Source: Mucilaginibacter gossypii (GTDB taxonomy: Bacteria > Bacteroidota > Bacteroidia > Sphingobacteriales > Sphingobacteriaceae). From it: a stretch of 64,000 bases of DNA. Positions 56,648-64,000 of this stretch are shown piece after piece. The stretch's first letter is position 1. Each line of letters opens with the position of its first letter. Below the pieces are notes generated by a model. The model searched no databases. It was not told where the DNA came from and saw nothing but the letters and a program-made list of their open reading frames with translations. The position numbers and the translations under genes are program-made. The DNA lies in NCBI RefSeq assembly GCF_900100945.1, contig NZ_FNCG01000010.1, positions 180,185 to 244,184 on the forward strand. The letters run 5' to 3'.

Positions 56648-57445
56648 ATGGAAATACAGCAGCAACTGATCAGGGATCTTGAAGGAAAAATAGCACTGGT
56701 AACAGGCGGCACCAAAGGCATAGGTAAAGCGGTAACCGCGAGATTATCACAGGCCGGCGCAACGGTCATCGTTACGGCACGAAACAAGCCGGATGAGCAT
56801 AATAAGCCATATCACTTTATTGCCGCCGATCTGGCAAAGCGTGAGGATGTAGAAAAAGTCGCGGCAGAGATTAGCGAAAGGTATGGCGGGGTTGATATTC
56901 TGATCAATAATATGGGAGCGAACACCTTTCCCGGTGGCGGTTTCAGTACGCTTGCTGATGAGCATTGGTACCAGGCGCTGGAGATCAACCTGCTATCATC
57001 GGTACGTTTAGACCGGGCCTTATTGCCAAAAATGTTGGAAAGGAAAAGCGGCGTAATCATCCACATCTCTTCCACCAGCGGCCAGTACCCGATTTGGGAA
57101 TCAACCATGGCTTATAGTGCGGCCAAAGCGGCGCTGACCTCTTACAGTAAATCACTCGCTGATGAAGCAGGCCCGTATGGCGTCCGTGTACTTACTGTTT
57201 CCCCCGGACTTAATAAAACGGAAGCAATGTCTGATTTTCTGGGTCAGCTGGCAGCCAAAGAAGGCATCACGTTTGATGAGATGACACAAAAGCTCTTTGA
57301 CCGCGTTGGCGGGGTACCGCTGGGCAGGATGGCAGAACCGGAAGAAACGGCTGAACTTATCTACTTCCTGGCATCGCCAAAAGCATCTTATATCAGCGGA
57401 GCGAATTACTTCATTGACGGCGGTAATTTTCCGGTGGTAAAATAG
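56648..57445 (+). CDS. Classical short-chain dehydrogenase/reductase
   Basis: 265 residues. Cofactor motif TGGTKGIGKAV, then NNMG, catalytic Ser in HISSTSGQ and Y-x3-K in YSAAKAA. The C-terminal IDGGNFPV end is typical of classical SDRs. The substrate is unknown; carbonyl or quinone detoxification would fit the HxlR regulator on the divergent side. Confidence 0.93.
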   Translation: MEIQQQLIRDLEGKIALVTGGTKGIGKAVTARLSQAGATVIVTARNKPDEHNKPYHFIAADLAKREDVEKVAAEISERYGGVDILINNMGANTFPGGGFSTLADEHWYQALEINLLSSVRLDRALLPKMLERKSGVIIHISSTSGQYPIWESTMAYSAAKAALTSYSKSLADEAGPYGVRVLTVSPGLNKTEAMSDFLGQLAAKEGITFDEMTQKLFDRVGGVPLGRMAEPEETAELIYFLASPKASYISGANYFIDGGNFPVVK

Positions 57446-57795
57446 CGGCTTATTGGGCGAAAAGTCAAACTACAGGCACCTGTGAGGTTGTAGATGCAAA
57501 AGATAAGATAACCTCTATTCTCCGGAAATCGCATCAGATATAGAACGGATAATGAAGAAAGTTCGATCATTATTGATCCAGTTCCATGTTCGCAGAGTTT
57601 ATTTATTGAAAAGATTATTACCTGTTTTTGAAACCAGGAACCGAATCCATGTTCCATTCAAGCTACCATGACTTCTATGGATGCTTTTATTTATAGGAGT
57701 CTGACAAGCGAATGGAATATGGTTTTAGGTTGATCAATAAAAAACCGTTAAAATTATAGTGCAAACCAGCATTGAGAATAAAATTATTTTTGGAG
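57446..57795. other. Gene-free region
   Basis: AT-rich, without a convincing frame, hairpin or repeat. It is the left part of a decayed zone reaching to about 58450. Confidence 0.5.
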
Positions 57796-57954
57796 ATGAT
57801 TAAATTACGTTTTCCGGTTACTTTCCTATTCGTCGCTCATAATTTACTATCATTCGCTCAAAAGTTACCGATTGATCGCAATTCATTAAGGGCATTTACC
57901 TCGAATACGCGTAGTGAGACCGGACTATCGGGCAAAGACTATTGGCAATGGCGG
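57796..57954 (+). pseudogene. N-terminal stump of an M1-family metallopeptidase
   Basis: From ATG 57796 there is a signal peptide ending in LLSFAQ, then TSNTRSETGLSGKDYWQ, the start region typical of Bacteroidota M1 aminopeptidases. Similarity stops at about residue 51; the frame then drifts to a stop at 58032. The zinc-binding HExxH domain is gone. Confidence 0.6.
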
Positions 57955-57993
57955 TTTTTTCGGGCGTGCTTTTATATTGGGCAACGGCAGGGA

Positions 57994-58329
57994 TCAATGA
58001 AAATATTTTACCAAACAGGTAACGTAAAATAGCATTGGTGTCCTCGCCGCCAAGATTGGTCCCGCGGGGTTATTCCCGGCTCCAGCGCATTGACACATTG
58101 CCTCGGGTTTTCTCGTGCCAAAGCCATCGCCGCTATCGGGAAGATGAGTTGCCAACGTCTCCGTCAATGCAAAAGGGCCGAGATGATTGGTCGCATAAGT
58201 TAAATCCCATCCCTGGGCGCTTTTACGCGCCTTCCGCGACATGATGCCAGCGTTATTGAGCAAGCACATAGCTGGGCACATCATTGTGCAGGTAAGCCTG
58301 GGCATAAGGCTACAAGGCAATATCGGCAT
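57994..58329 (-). pseudogene. Short-chain dehydrogenase fragment
   Basis: On the minus strand, LLNNAGIM and WDLTYATNHLGPFALTETL match the central part of an SDR (NNAG and NHLG motifs). The cofactor-binding start and the YxxxK end are missing, and the flanking residues are not SDR-like. It lies tail to tail with the M1 stump. Confidence 0.65.
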
Positions 58330-58455
58330 ACCAGTTCGCCGTACTTCTGACGAAATATTCCTTCCTTACTTTCACGGCAAGTTTTCACTCGACTTATAAC
58401 AATTTATTAATCCGACTATCATGCTGACGTCAGATTAATAAATTAATTTAATTAT

Positions 58456-58470
58456 TTGAACGCTGTTCAA
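58456..58470. promoter_or_regulatory. Probable TetR operator 1
   Basis: TTGAAC-GCT-GTTCAA is a perfect 6-bp inverted repeat with a 3-base spacer. It touches the -7 box TAATTTTG (58471-58478) of the following SDR gene. A near copy lies before the tolC gene at 59972, on the other side of the TetR gene. Confidence 0.7.
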
Positions 58471-58478
58471 TAATTTTG
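58471..58478 (+). promoter_or_regulatory. -7 box TAATTTTG of SDR gene
   Basis: Exact TAnnTTTG match 30 bases before the ATG at 58509, immediately after the inverted repeat. No clear TTG is found at -33. Confidence 0.5.
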
Positions 58479-58508
58479 ACATGTTTAAAAAATATTAACC
58501 GGATAATC

Positions 58509-59273
58509 ATGAAAAAAAAAGTATTGATCACAGGAGCGAGCGGCGGCATAGGGCTGGAAATAGCCAGACGCCTGGCTTCTCAAAATTACCAAGTATCACT
58601 GGTAGCCCGTAGCGAGGAAAAGTTAAATAAGGCAATAAAAGATCTGGATGGTACTGGCCATACCATTTTGGTTGCGGACCTAACGGATAAAGACAACCTG
58701 CAAAAAGTAGCGGAGCATTTGAAAACCGGGGAATACGATGTTCTGATCAACAATGCAGGTGCTGGTATTTACGGAAAGTTTATTGACATCCCATTGGACG
58801 AGCAACTGGCAACCATGCAGCTCAATATGAATGCCCTGGTAACCTTATCTTATGCGTTTTTGCAAAATGCCAGGCAGGGTGATGCTTTGGTAAATATTGG
58901 TTCCCTGCTTGCGCATTCTTCCCTTCCGGGCGGATCAGTTTATGCAGCTACCAAAGGTTTTGTCGCCAATTTCTCGGAATCACTATGGTATGAGTTCAAG
59001 AAAAAAGGAATTTTTGTGATGGGTTTTAATCCCGGTGCTGCAGCCTCAGACTTTCATTCACATGCAGGTGGGCATACCAGTGATTTTCCAAAATTTGTAA
59101 TGTCTTCTGTTGAGGATGTCGCCGAAGAACTGGTAAGGGCCCTGGAAAACAGGCGGAAGCCGAGAGTTGTACAGGGTTGGAAGAATAGGTTCATGCTATT
59201 TGGATTCAAATTATTGAGCCGAAAATCCGCTATAAATATTATGGGACAAATTAGCCCCGGCATGAAAAACTAA
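58509..59273 (+). CDS. Classical SDR family NAD(P)-dependent oxidoreductase
   Basis: The start is the ATG at 58509; an upstream TTG (58476) falls inside the promoter. 254 residues: TGASGGIGLEIARRL cofactor motif, NNAGAG, catalytic Ser in VNIGSLLAHSS and Y-x3-K in YAATKG. It resembles short-chain reductases of the DltE/YqjQ kind with C-terminal ALENRRKPRVVQGWKN. It is probably controlled by the TetR encoded 71 bases downstream. Confidence 0.93.
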   Translation: MKKKVLITGASGGIGLEIARRLASQNYQVSLVARSEEKLNKAIKDLDGTGHTILVADLTDKDNLQKVAEHLKTGEYDVLINNAGAGIYGKFIDIPLDEQLATMQLNMNALVTLSYAFLQNARQGDALVNIGSLLAHSSLPGGSVYAATKGFVANFSESLWYEFKKKGIFVMGFNPGAAASDFHSHAGGHTSDFPKFVMSSVEDVAEELVRALENRRKPRVVQGWKNRFMLFGFKLLSRKSAINIMGQISPGMKN

Positions 59274-59288
59274 ACGCCGAATCGTGGT

Positions 59289-59300
59289 GCGAAATTTCGC
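59289..59300. promoter_or_regulatory. 12-bp palindrome between SDR and TetR genes
   Basis: GCGAAATTTCGC is perfectly self-complementary, flanked by GGT and (C)ACC. It overlaps the -33 region (TTTC 59295-59298) of the TetR promoter, whose -7 box TATATTTG is at 59318-59325 after a 19-base spacer. It could be an operator or part of an upstream terminator. Confidence 0.5.
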
Positions 59301-59317
59301 CACCTGGCCGGCGCTAT

Positions 59318-59325
59318 TATATTTG
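59318..59325 (+). promoter_or_regulatory. -7 box TATATTTG of TetR gene
   Basis: Exact TAnnTTTG match with a TTTC at the right -33 distance (59295), 19 bases before the ATG at 59345. Confidence 0.6.
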
Positions 59326-59344
59326 TATATTATTATTAATAAAA

Positions 59345-59953
59345 ATGGGCATAGCAGAACGAAAATTGGAAGAGAAACAGGAAATGCATAAACGCATTTT
59401 AAACGGAGCACGTAAAGTATTCCTTGAAAAAGGCTATGAACAAGCCAGCATGCGTAGTATTGCCAACGAGATCAACTACAGCCCAGGCTCTATTTATTTT
59501 TACTTTAAAGATAAAAGTGAGATTTTCCAGGAACTGCATAAGGAAGGGTTCGCGTTACTGCTCAACCAGTTCAAAGTTTTAGACAAAGTAGGCGACCCTT
59601 TTGAGCGTCTAAAAGCGATGGGCCGCATCTTTATCCAATTTGCACAGGAAAACAAGGATTATTATAACCTGATGTTTATTGTTGAAGAACCGACAAAAAT
59701 GCCGGAAGATGGTGGTTTTAAGATAGCGCAGGAAGCGATTGATCGCCTGGCTTCTGTGGTTAAAGCTTGCCAGCAGCAAGGGAGGTTTAAAGATATGGAT
59801 ACCGAAGATCTCACCTTTATGATCCTTTCGGCAATGCATGGCATTTGCGCACTGTTTTGTAAAGACCGTACCACAAGCTTTGTAAACAAGACGAATGAAG
59901 AACTGATGCATAACGGCTACGAGTGCTTTGTTGCACTGCTTGAAAAAAGCTAG
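59345..59953 (+). CDS. TetR/AcrR-family repressor
   Basis: 202 residues. The N-terminal HTH is canonical: ILNGARKVFLEKGYEQASM, then IANEINYSPGSIYFYFKDKSEIF. The C-terminal ligand-binding part is all-helical (about 70-200). It lies between an SDR gene and a TolC-adaptor-RND operon on the same strand, and two near-identical inverted repeats flank it in their promoters, so it should repress both. Confidence 0.94.
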   Translation: MGIAERKLEEKQEMHKRILNGARKVFLEKGYEQASMRSIANEINYSPGSIYFYFKDKSEIFQELHKEGFALLLNQFKVLDKVGDPFERLKAMGRIFIQFAQENKDYYNLMFIVEEPTKMPEDGGFKIAQEAIDRLASVVKACQQQGRFKDMDTEDLTFMILSAMHGICALFCKDRTTSFVNKTNEELMHNGYECFVALLEKS

Positions 59954-59971
59954 CTTTTTTTTGACTATGTA

Positions 59972-59986
59972 TTGAACACTGTTTAA
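59972..59986. promoter_or_regulatory. Probable TetR operator 2
   Basis: TTGAAC-ACT-GTTTAA differs from operator 1 at two of 15 bases. It lies between a TTG (59961-59963) and TAAATTTA (59984-59991), which form a -33/-7 pair spaced 20 bases, so a bound repressor would block the tolC promoter. Confidence 0.7.
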
Positions 59987-60006
59987 ATTTAAAACGATGT
60001 ATAAAA

Positions 60007-61371
60007 ATGAAAACTAACAACAAAAGAAAATACGGCTTTGTACTGGTAGCGGCAGCCTTATTGGCAGCCCCGCCAGTAAAAGCCCAAAGTCGGCTGGATG
60101 ACTATATCCGGGACGGATTGGCATCCAACCAGAGCATCAGGCAACAAAACTTTGTGCTCGAAAAAAATGTATATGCCCTCAAGGAAGCCAAAAGCATGTT
60201 CGGGCCGGATGTTACCTTTTCGACCACCTATACCAAAGCTGATGGCGGGCGTACCATAGACTTTCCGACAGGCGACCTGTTTAACGGGGTTTATTCCACG
60301 CTGAACAAACTGACAAACAGCAACGCCTTTCCGCAGTTACAAAACCAGCACATATTGCTCAACCCGGATAATTTTTACGATGCCAAGTTCCGTACAACCC
60401 TCCCTATTTTGAATGCGGAGTTGATTTATAATAAACGTATCAAGGCGCAGCAGGTAGATCTGCAAAAAACCGAAGTACAGCTTTATAAACGCGAACTGGT
60501 GAAAGAGATCAAAACGGCCTATTACAATTACTCAAAAGCTGTTTATGCTACCGGGATCTATGAATCGTCGCTCCGCCTGGTTGAAGAAGGCCAACGGATC
60601 AACACCAAGCTGTTTGATAACAGCAAGGTAAACCGGACGGTTGTACTCAGAAGCCAGAACGAGGTATCCAGGATCAACGCAGCGCTCACCGGGGCAAAGA
60701 AAACCGCGGAATCAGCCCGCTATTATTTTAACTTCCTGATTAATCGCCCGCTTACGGATAGCATCCTTTTAGATGATATTACCACGCTACCCGCCAGGGA
60801 GCAATTGTTAGGGAATAATATTAGCGGCAGGGAAGAATTAGCCAAGCTCCGGATAGCTAAGGATATTAACGGCAATCTGACCGGGCTAGCCAAATCATAT
60901 ATTATCCCCAAATCAGGCACCTTTATCGACCTGGGCTCGCAGGCTTTTGACTGGAAGTTCAACAGCCAAAGCCGGTATTATTTATTCGGCGTTTCTCTCG
61001 AATGGAACCTGTTCTCCTCCGGGAAAAACAGTTACCGGGTAAAACAAACCATTGCCGATGGCCAGGCCTTAGCATCACAAACCGATTATGTACAGCAGCA
61101 ACTCCTTACCGAGTTAAAAGTACGCCAGACCACCATGCAAAGCGCCATTGCGCAATACGAGGCCGCACAATCCCAGTTGAAAACCAGCCAAACCTATTAC
61201 AATGATATGGTCAAGCTATACAAACAGGGAATGGCCATTTACATTGAACTGCTGGATGCCCAAAACCAGTGGATAGATGCGCAGCTTAACGCCAACATCG
61301 CCCTTTACGACACCTGGATAGCCTATACGGCCATCGAACGTGCCAATGGCAGTTTTACCATTCAACAATAA
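60007..61371 (+). CDS. TolC-family outer membrane efflux protein
   Basis: 454 residues. Signal peptide ends in PPVKAQ. Two helical hairpin repeats with the TolC pattern are present, including SYNYSKAVYATGIYESSLRLVEEG-like helices (split, about 165-205) and the C-terminal VKLYKQGMAIYIELLDAQNQ. It is the first gene of a three-gene pump operon, with the adaptor starting 12 bases later. Confidence 0.93.
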   Translation: MKTNNKRKYGFVLVAAALLAAPPVKAQSRLDDYIRDGLASNQSIRQQNFVLEKNVYALKEAKSMFGPDVTFSTTYTKADGGRTIDFPTGDLFNGVYSTLNKLTNSNAFPQLQNQHILLNPDNFYDAKFRTTLPILNAELIYNKRIKAQQVDLQKTEVQLYKRELVKEIKTAYYNYSKAVYATGIYESSLRLVEEGQRINTKLFDNSKVNRTVVLRSQNEVSRINAALTGAKKTAESARYYFNFLINRPLTDSILLDDITTLPAREQLLGNNISGREELAKLRIAKDINGNLTGLAKSYIIPKSGTFIDLGSQAFDWKFNSQSRYYLFGVSLEWNLFSSGKNSYRVKQTIADGQALASQTDYVQQQLLTELKVRQTTMQSAIAQYEAAQSQLKTSQTYYNDMVKLYKQGMAIYIELLDAQNQWIDAQLNANIALYDTWIAYTAIERANGSFTIQQ

Positions 61372-61383
61372 AAACATACAACG

Positions 61384-62433
61384 ATGAAAAAAAATCAATT
61401 ATTCAGCATTTTAATAATTGCCGCTGTGCTTGCCTCCTGCAAACAAAAACACCAGGAACAAAATGCATTGGGCGAACCGGATATCATCCCGGTTAAAACA
61501 GCTTCGGTTTCCGTATTAGGGGTTCCTGATCACATCAGCGCTACCGGGCTGGTAAGTACCGAAGATGAAGCCAAATATGCTTTTAAAATAGGCGGCGTGA
61601 TCAACAGAATCTTCGTGCAGGAAGGCCAGTTCTTTAAAAAGGGCCAATTGCTGGCTACGCTCAATTCAACCGAAATATCGGCCGGGCTGGCCCAATCCAG
61701 TCTTGGTGTGGAAAAGGCACAACGTGACTATAGTCGTGCCGTTAATCTTTATAAAGACAGTGTTTATACCCTGGAGCAATTGCAGAACACTAAAACTGCA
61801 CTTGACGTTGCGCAAAAAGCCCGGGAAGCGGTAGCCTTTAATGACCGCTATTCCAAAATATACGCAGCATCCGATGGTTTTGTGAGCAAGAAGACAGCCA
61901 ACGATGGCGAAGTGATCGGCGAAGGAATGCCGGTGCTGCTCATCAATTCTACCGAACAGCACAACAGTTATTCATTAAAGGTTGGGGTGACCGACCGTGA
62001 ATGGGCCATCATCAAACCCGGACAAACAGCCAAAGTAACGCTGGATGGATACGCAGGCCGGCAATTTGACGCCGTGGTGTTTCGCAAGTCGCAGGCTGCG
62101 GATCGCGAACTTGGCTCGTTCCAGGTAGAATTGAAGCTGACATTAAATGGTATAAAGCCTGCTGTCGGCATGTTCGGCAAAGCTGAAATAGATACCCACC
62201 AGGATGAAAGTGTGATGGTGATCCCCTACAGTTCATTGGTAGAAGCCGACGGCGATAAAGGCTTCGTGTTTACCACCATCGGCACCAACAGGGTAAAACG
62301 GGTACCGGTTAGCATCCTGAAGTTTGATAACGACAATGTATACCTGAAGGATAAACTGGAAGGCATAAGTCAGATCGTGGTTTCAAACAGCGCCTACCTT
62401 AACGAACAGTCCATTATTAAAATCATCAAGTAA
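61384..62433 (+). CDS. RND efflux periplasmic adaptor lipoprotein
   Basis: 349 residues. Lipobox AVLASC gives a lipid-anchored Cys near residue 19. Barrel-sandwich halves (GGVINRIFVQEGQFFKKGQL and SKIYAASDGFVSKKTANDGE), a short hairpin between them (about 95-150) and the barrel end are clear. It connects the pump to TolC. The RND gene starts 11 bases after its stop. Confidence 0.93.
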   Translation: MKKNQLFSILIIAAVLASCKQKHQEQNALGEPDIIPVKTASVSVLGVPDHISATGLVSTEDEAKYAFKIGGVINRIFVQEGQFFKKGQLLATLNSTEISAGLAQSSLGVEKAQRDYSRAVNLYKDSVYTLEQLQNTKTALDVAQKAREAVAFNDRYSKIYAASDGFVSKKTANDGEVIGEGMPVLLINSTEQHNSYSLKVGVTDREWAIIKPGQTAKVTLDGYAGRQFDAVVFRKSQAADRELGSFQVELKLTLNGIKPAVGMFGKAEIDTHQDESVMVIPYSSLVEADGDKGFVFTTIGTNRVKRVPVSILKFDNDNVYLKDKLEGISQIVVSNSAYLNEQSIIKIIK

Positions 62434-62444
62434 AGACTACCGTT

Positions 62445-64000
62445 ATGAAAATTACCAATTTCGCAGTTAAGAACTACCAGTTCACACTGATCATATTTTT
62501 GCTGGTTGCTGTAGTCGGCGTATTAACGCTGTTTACCATGCCCCGTTCGGAAGATCCGACCACCCATCCTCCGCAATACATCATTACGGTCATTTATCCC
62601 GGTACCAGTCCGAAGGATATGGAAGAACAGGTGGTAAAACCTATCGAGAACAAGATTTACGGATTGGAAAACATCGAAAAGATATTGACCACAGTTGAAG
62701 ACGGCGTAGCGGTTATCCAGCCAAAGTTTAAATATGGTGTAGATGTAGATAACAAATACCAGGAAATTTCTACAGAGATCAATGCTTTAAAAAACAGCGA
62801 GTTGCCCAAGGATATTTACCTGATCAAAACAGAAAAGGTTTCCTCTTCGGATGTAAAGATCTTGCAGGTTGCCCTGGTATCAGACAATGCTTCCGGTAAA
62901 TTACTACGGGACAAAGCTGACATCCTGAAAACACGTTTGGAAAAGATTACCAACCTGAAGGATGTCAAATATTTCGGCATGCCGGAGCAGGAGATTCGTA
63001 TCGACATGCAGCTGGATAAACTGGCCCAGTTAAAAATACCGCTCAATGTAGTGATAGGCAGTTTACAAAGCGAAGCCGCCGATATTCCGGGAGGCAGCAT
63101 TAACCTGGACAGCAAGATATTCAACGTAAAAACCAGCGGTAAGTTCAAAACCGTTGATGACGTTGCCAATACCGTCATCTATAATGCCAATGGCAAGATC
63201 ATTTACCTGAAGGATGTAGCCGATGTGAGCTACAAAGATGCCATTGCCGATCACATCACCCGATTGAACGGGCACCGCTGTGTATTGGTTACTGCCGGGA
63301 TGAAAGATAACGTGAATATAGCCAGCGTGCAGAAAGAGTTTTTACCGGTACTGGATGAATTTAGCAAAAGCCTGCCCGAGAACATCCGGCTTGTTAAAAA
63401 TTTCGACCAGGCTAATATGGTTTCTGAACGCTTGGGCCACTTGGGCTTTGATTTTGGATTAGCTATTGTTTTAGTGATCATTACCTTACTGCCTTTGGGG
63501 TTCAGGGCATCGCTTATCGTGATGATCTCTATACCGCTTTCTTTGGCGCTGGGGCTCATTGCCATGAATTTATTGGGATATTCCCTAAATCAGCTCAGTA
63601 TCGTAGGGCTTGTGGTAGCATTGGGACTGCTGGTGGACGATAGTATCGTGGTGGTTGAGAATATTGAGCGCTGGCTCCGCGAGGGGCATTCCCGGATGGA
63701 TGCTATCCTGAAAGGCACGCAACAGATAGGGATAGCGGTTGTAGGCTGTACGGCTACCTTGGTTATCGCTTTTTTGCCGCTTGCCTTTTTGCCCGATATG
63801 GCTGGTGAATTTATTCGGAGCCTGCCTATGGCTGTCATGACCAGCGTTTTGGCATCTATGATAGTGGCCTTAACGCTTGTTCCCTTCCTGGGCAGCAGGA
63901 TGCTCAAAACCCATACACATGGCGAGGGTAACTTCTTTTTAAAACACCTGCAACGTTTCCTGACCTGGTCTTATGCCCGCGTGATGCCGCTTGCCTTAAA
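62445..64000 (+). CDS. RND-family efflux pump transporter, N-terminal half (cut by window end)
   Basis: The frame is open from ATG 62445 to the end of the window (518 codons). The start MKITNFAVKNYQFTLIIFLL, the periplasmic porter region (YPGTSPKDMEEQVVKPIE) and TM4 with LGLLVDDSIVVVENI (about 395-409) carrying the Asp-Asp proton relay typical of HAE1-type drug pumps are present. A family member would be about 1000 residues, so half lies outside. It is under the same control as tolC and the adaptor. Confidence 0.94.
   Translation, partial: MKITNFAVKNYQFTLIIFLLVAVVGVLTLFTMPRSEDPTTHPPQYIITVIYPGTSPKDMEEQVVKPIENKIYGLENIEKILTTVEDGVAVIQPKFKYGVDVDNKYQEISTEINALKNSELPKDIYLIKTEKVSSSDVKILQVALVSDNASGKLLRDKADILKTRLEKITNLKDVKYFGMPEQEIRIDMQLDKLAQLKIPLNVVIGSLQSEAADIPGGSINLDSKIFNVKTSGKFKTVDDVANTVIYNANGKIIYLKDVADVSYKDAIADHITRLNGHRCVLVTAGMKDNVNIASVQKEFLPVLDEFSKSLPENIRLVKNFDQANMVSERLGHLGFDFGLAIVLVIITLLPLGFRASLIVMISIPLSLALGLIAMNLLGYSLNQLSIVGLVVALGLLVDDSIVVVENIERWLREGHSRMDAILKGTQQIGIAVVGCTATLVIAFLPLAFLPDMAGEFIRSLPMAVMTSVLASMIVALTLVPFLGSRMLKTHTHGEGNFFLKHLQRFLTWSYARVMPLAL

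Overview
The window looks like a chromosomal segment from a member of the Bacteroidota, most probably Sphingobacteriaceae and close to Mucilaginibacter or Pedobacter. The reasons are a SusC/SusD pair with ECF sigma and FecR partners, a periplasmic-propeller hybrid histidine kinase, MacB/FtsX permeases, a VF530 protein and an HopJ-family protein. There are also several matches to the Bacteroidota promoter -7 box TAnnTTTG just upstream of start codons, and few clear Shine-Dalgarno sites. The genus is inferred from protein style only. No rRNA, complete tRNA, CRISPR array or intact transposase was seen.

Layout. 1-5.9 kb: end of a nitrate assimilation operon, with a NarK-type transporter (partial), a three-part fused nitrate reductase, and a sulfite-reductase-like protein with a rubredoxin tail. 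5.9-9.9 kb: a DUF1080 secreted protein, a DUF1003 membrane protein, a lipase-maturation-factor-like protein and an HopJ-like protein. 10-20.8 kb: a compact pectin (rhamnogalacturonan) utilization locus with ECF sigma, FecR, SusC, SusD, a CE12-like acetylesterase, GH43 and GH105. 20.9-27.5 kb: a ChrB-AraC fusion regulator followed by a translationally coupled TolC-RND-adaptor efflux operon. 27.7-38.8 kb: mostly household genes (TonB-like protein, mqo, a large hybrid sensor kinase, VF530, a degenerate DEAD-box protein, truA, a CDGSH protein).

39.1-47.4 kb is the accessory region. It starts with gene debris, including a frameshifted Mrr-like restriction endonuclease, and then carries a three-gene operon: a TIR-domain protein, a 1355-residue nSTAND1 NTPase with a transmembrane helix, propeller-like and TPR-like parts, and a small DUF4231 two-helix membrane protein. 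The operon ends exactly where the C-terminal stump of an FtsX permease begins. This is the best candidate for a little-described immune system: a STAND sensor with two different possible killing outputs, NAD-cleaving TIR and membrane-disrupting DUF4231.

47.4-64 kb: an unusual AraC-regulator/FtsX-permease fusion, a lipoprotein, two truncated regulators joined head to tail (HxlR and Crp/Fnr), a set of short-chain dehydrogenases with AraC and HxlR regulators, a second debris patch (M1 peptidase and SDR stumps), and finally an SDR-TetR-TolC-adaptor-RND efflux locus running off the end. Two near-identical 15-bp inverted repeats mark likely TetR operators in this last locus.
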